From JANSWY01 sp038525605 (GTDB taxonomy: Bacteria; Bacteroidota; Bacteroidia; Cytophagales; Cyclobacteriaceae): DNA of 15,392 bases. Positions within the stretch are counted from its first letter, which is position 1, and each line of letters opens with the position of its first letter. The stretch covers positions 1 through 15,392 of the forward strand of contig JBCBHL010000165.1 in the NCBI GenBank assembly GCA_038525605.1, read 5' to 3'. The notes under the pieces were generated by a model. It did no database searches, had not been told where the DNA came from, and worked only from the letters and a program-made list of their open reading frames with translations. The position numbers and the translations under genes are program-made. Below, one piece after another: positions 14,413-15,392 of this stretch.

Positions 14413-15358
14413 CCAGATAATCATCGATAAGGTAGTCATGGATCTTTATGCAGATCAGGCAATCACAGGCAAATCAGATGTCGATCGCTATCTGAAGTCT
14501 GTGAAAGAGGTCATTCTGCCAATGGTTGGTAGCCAACTCGAAAATCAACTGGATAATTCAAAAGACATTGTTATTGAACAATTGGAGATTTCTGTCAGTC
14601 AATTTTTGGACACGAACTGGCAACAGGCGACAAGTGCAGAAATAGCGAATGAAATAAGCCTTGCCGTTGAGCAGCAACTCTTTGATCAGCAGGTGGATAA
14701 AGATCTGATAATTGATCAGAAAGAATCAAAGGAGTTGACTGCCTTTGAAAAGTATTTGTTTTTCAATGGAGGAGAACCTTCATCTGTAAATGAATCGGAA
14801 TTGGTCAATATTTCGATCACTAAAAGAGCAGTATTTAGCAAGTTGAAATCTAAATATGGTTATTTGCCCATTGGGAAGATTCTCAAATTACCAATAGCTG
14901 TCATTGAAGAGGTGATGAAGGAATTCGGTGACTTTCCATTACGCTCTTTGCTGGAAGCTATCAAAAATCAAATGATCAAAAGGCTGATATTCGCATCCGT
15001 TTTGATGGTGGATACAGGCAATCAACCCTTTGATATCGAGAAGTGGAGAAGTATGCTCGTTGATTTACTGATGCAGGATGTTGCACATAAAACAGTCCTG
15101 GAATCTGAAAGGCTGATATTAGGAGATGCGCATGTTCAGGAATTTGAAGAGATTTTTCAATTATATGATGATCAGTTAAAAGCCATTGCAGGTCAGGACA
15201 ATTTCAAAACCCAGGAGACCAAAGTTTCTCATGAAGTTTTGCAATTGATCGAAGCATTGGAGAATTCCATCCAGTTGAGTGACTATGCGAAGAAATGGTT
15301 CGCTCAATCATTCAAATCAATTGCTAAAAAGGAGATTCTTTCCTTTCAGGGTCGATAA
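14405..15358 (+). CDS. eCIS tape-measure family protein (Afp14-like), short form
   Basis: 317 residues from the chosen ATG at 14405. It resembles the contractile injection system tape-measure family (CIS_TMP, Afp14-like), which sets tube length by lying along the growing inner tube. Supporting features are the opening 'IIIDKVVMDLY', where the family typically has 'H.I.k..l.l', then a helical segment ending in the strand 'DIVIEQLEISVSQF', and later 'LTAFEKYLFFNGGEPSS', equivalent to the family's 'L..FL..G..P.W' element. The rest is almost wholly helical and rich in Gln, Glu and Lys. An upstream in-frame ATG at 14369 would add twelve residues (MKRCSFKRWKTE). I prefer 14405 because the family's conserved start follows closely and a short frame overlaps there. 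It is short for a tape measure; Afp14-like proteins known to me are considerably longer. That suggests a short particle, a split tape measure or a domain-only relative. Confidence 0.75.
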   Translation: MSSQIIIDKVVMDLYADQAITGKSDVDRYLKSVKEVILPMVGSQLENQLDNSKDIVIEQLEISVSQFLDTNWQQATSAEIANEISLAVEQQLFDQQVDKDLIIDQKESKELTAFEKYLFFNGGEPSSVNESELVNISITKRAVFSKLKSKYGYLPIGKILKLPIAVIEEVMKEFGDFPLRSLLEAIKNQMIKRLIFASVLMVDTGNQPFDIEKWRSMLVDLLMQDVAHKTVLESERLILGDAHVQEFEEIFQLYDDQLKAIAGQDNFKTQETKVSHEVLQLIEALENSIQLSDYAKKWFAQSFKSIAKKEILSFQGR

Positions 15359-15369
15359 ACAAAAAGTAA

Positions 15370-15392
15370 ATGCAACCAATCCTGAAAGGAAA
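15370..15392 (+). CDS. 5' end of the next gene (partial, cut by the window end)
   Basis: ATG at 15370 lies eleven bases after the tape-measure stop, preceded by an A-rich AAAAAGTAA stretch, and reads MQPILKG before the window ends. The spacing fits the operon. In eCIS clusters this place is often taken by the AAA+ ATPase (Afp15-like), a cap protein or a further structural gene. Seven codons cannot decide between these. Confidence 0.4.

Noticed and set aside
14..15358. Contractile-tailed prophage
   Set aside because: No capsid, portal, terminase, integrase or lysis gene is visible, and the VgrG-like hub with a stand-alone PAAR tip and CIS-type tape measure fits eCIS better. The window is too short to exclude it absolutely.

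Overview
The window is the baseplate and spike section of an extracellular contractile injection system (eCIS), a phage-tail-like particle of the Afp/PVC type. Nine convincing genes plus a tiny candidate ORF lie head to tail on the + strand, with gaps of 0-17 bases or short overlaps until the last junction. This looks like one operon entered in the middle: the sheath, inner tube and probably DUF5908-type genes would lie to the left, and the ATPase, terminator, cargo and remaining genes to the right.

The organism is most likely a member of the Bacteroidota (a Cytophagales- or Flavobacteriia-like lineage). The evidence is the moderately AT-rich base composition, the weak A-rich ribosome binding sites, and above all the tail-fibre protein. 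Its N-terminal 'FFEQGDRPDESQF' adaptor and repeated 'VGIG..xPxxKLxV.G' units are typical of that phylum. This is an inference from style; no rRNA or housekeeping marker is present.

Layout, with Afp-style names used as functional analogies. 14-715: tube/baseplate adaptor (Afp7-like) with a lost or degenerate LysM end. 719-2521: VgrG-like hub and spike (Afp8-like). 2529-2801: PAAR-like spike tip lacking the usual zinc ligands (Afp10-like). 2804-3208: gp25-like wedge protein (Afp9-like). 3209-6628: gp6/baseplate-J-like wedge protein (Afp11-like). 6609-8543: tail fibre. 8552-8728: 58-residue Gln-rich protein of phage-tail style. 8746-14343: giant gp7-like wedge protein (Afp12-like) whose last ~790 residues are a run of ~100-residue Ig-like repeats. 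14405-15358: a short tape-measure-family protein (Afp14-like). At 15370 another reading frame begins and is cut by the window end.

How it would work: the Afp7-like adaptor joins the inner tube to the trimeric Afp8 hub, whose beta-helical needle is capped by the PAAR-like tip. The gp25-like protein ties the hub to the sheath start, and the Afp11/Afp12 wedge proteins form the ring around the hub. The fibre is thought to recognise the target surface and trigger contraction. The most unusual parts are the repeat-rich tail of the Afp12-like protein, the zinc-less PAAR tip, the fibre and small gene placed between the two wedge genes, and the short tape measure. No tRNA, rRNA, CRISPR, insertion sequence, convincing promoter or terminator was seen, and no stretch over 300 bases lacks a gene.
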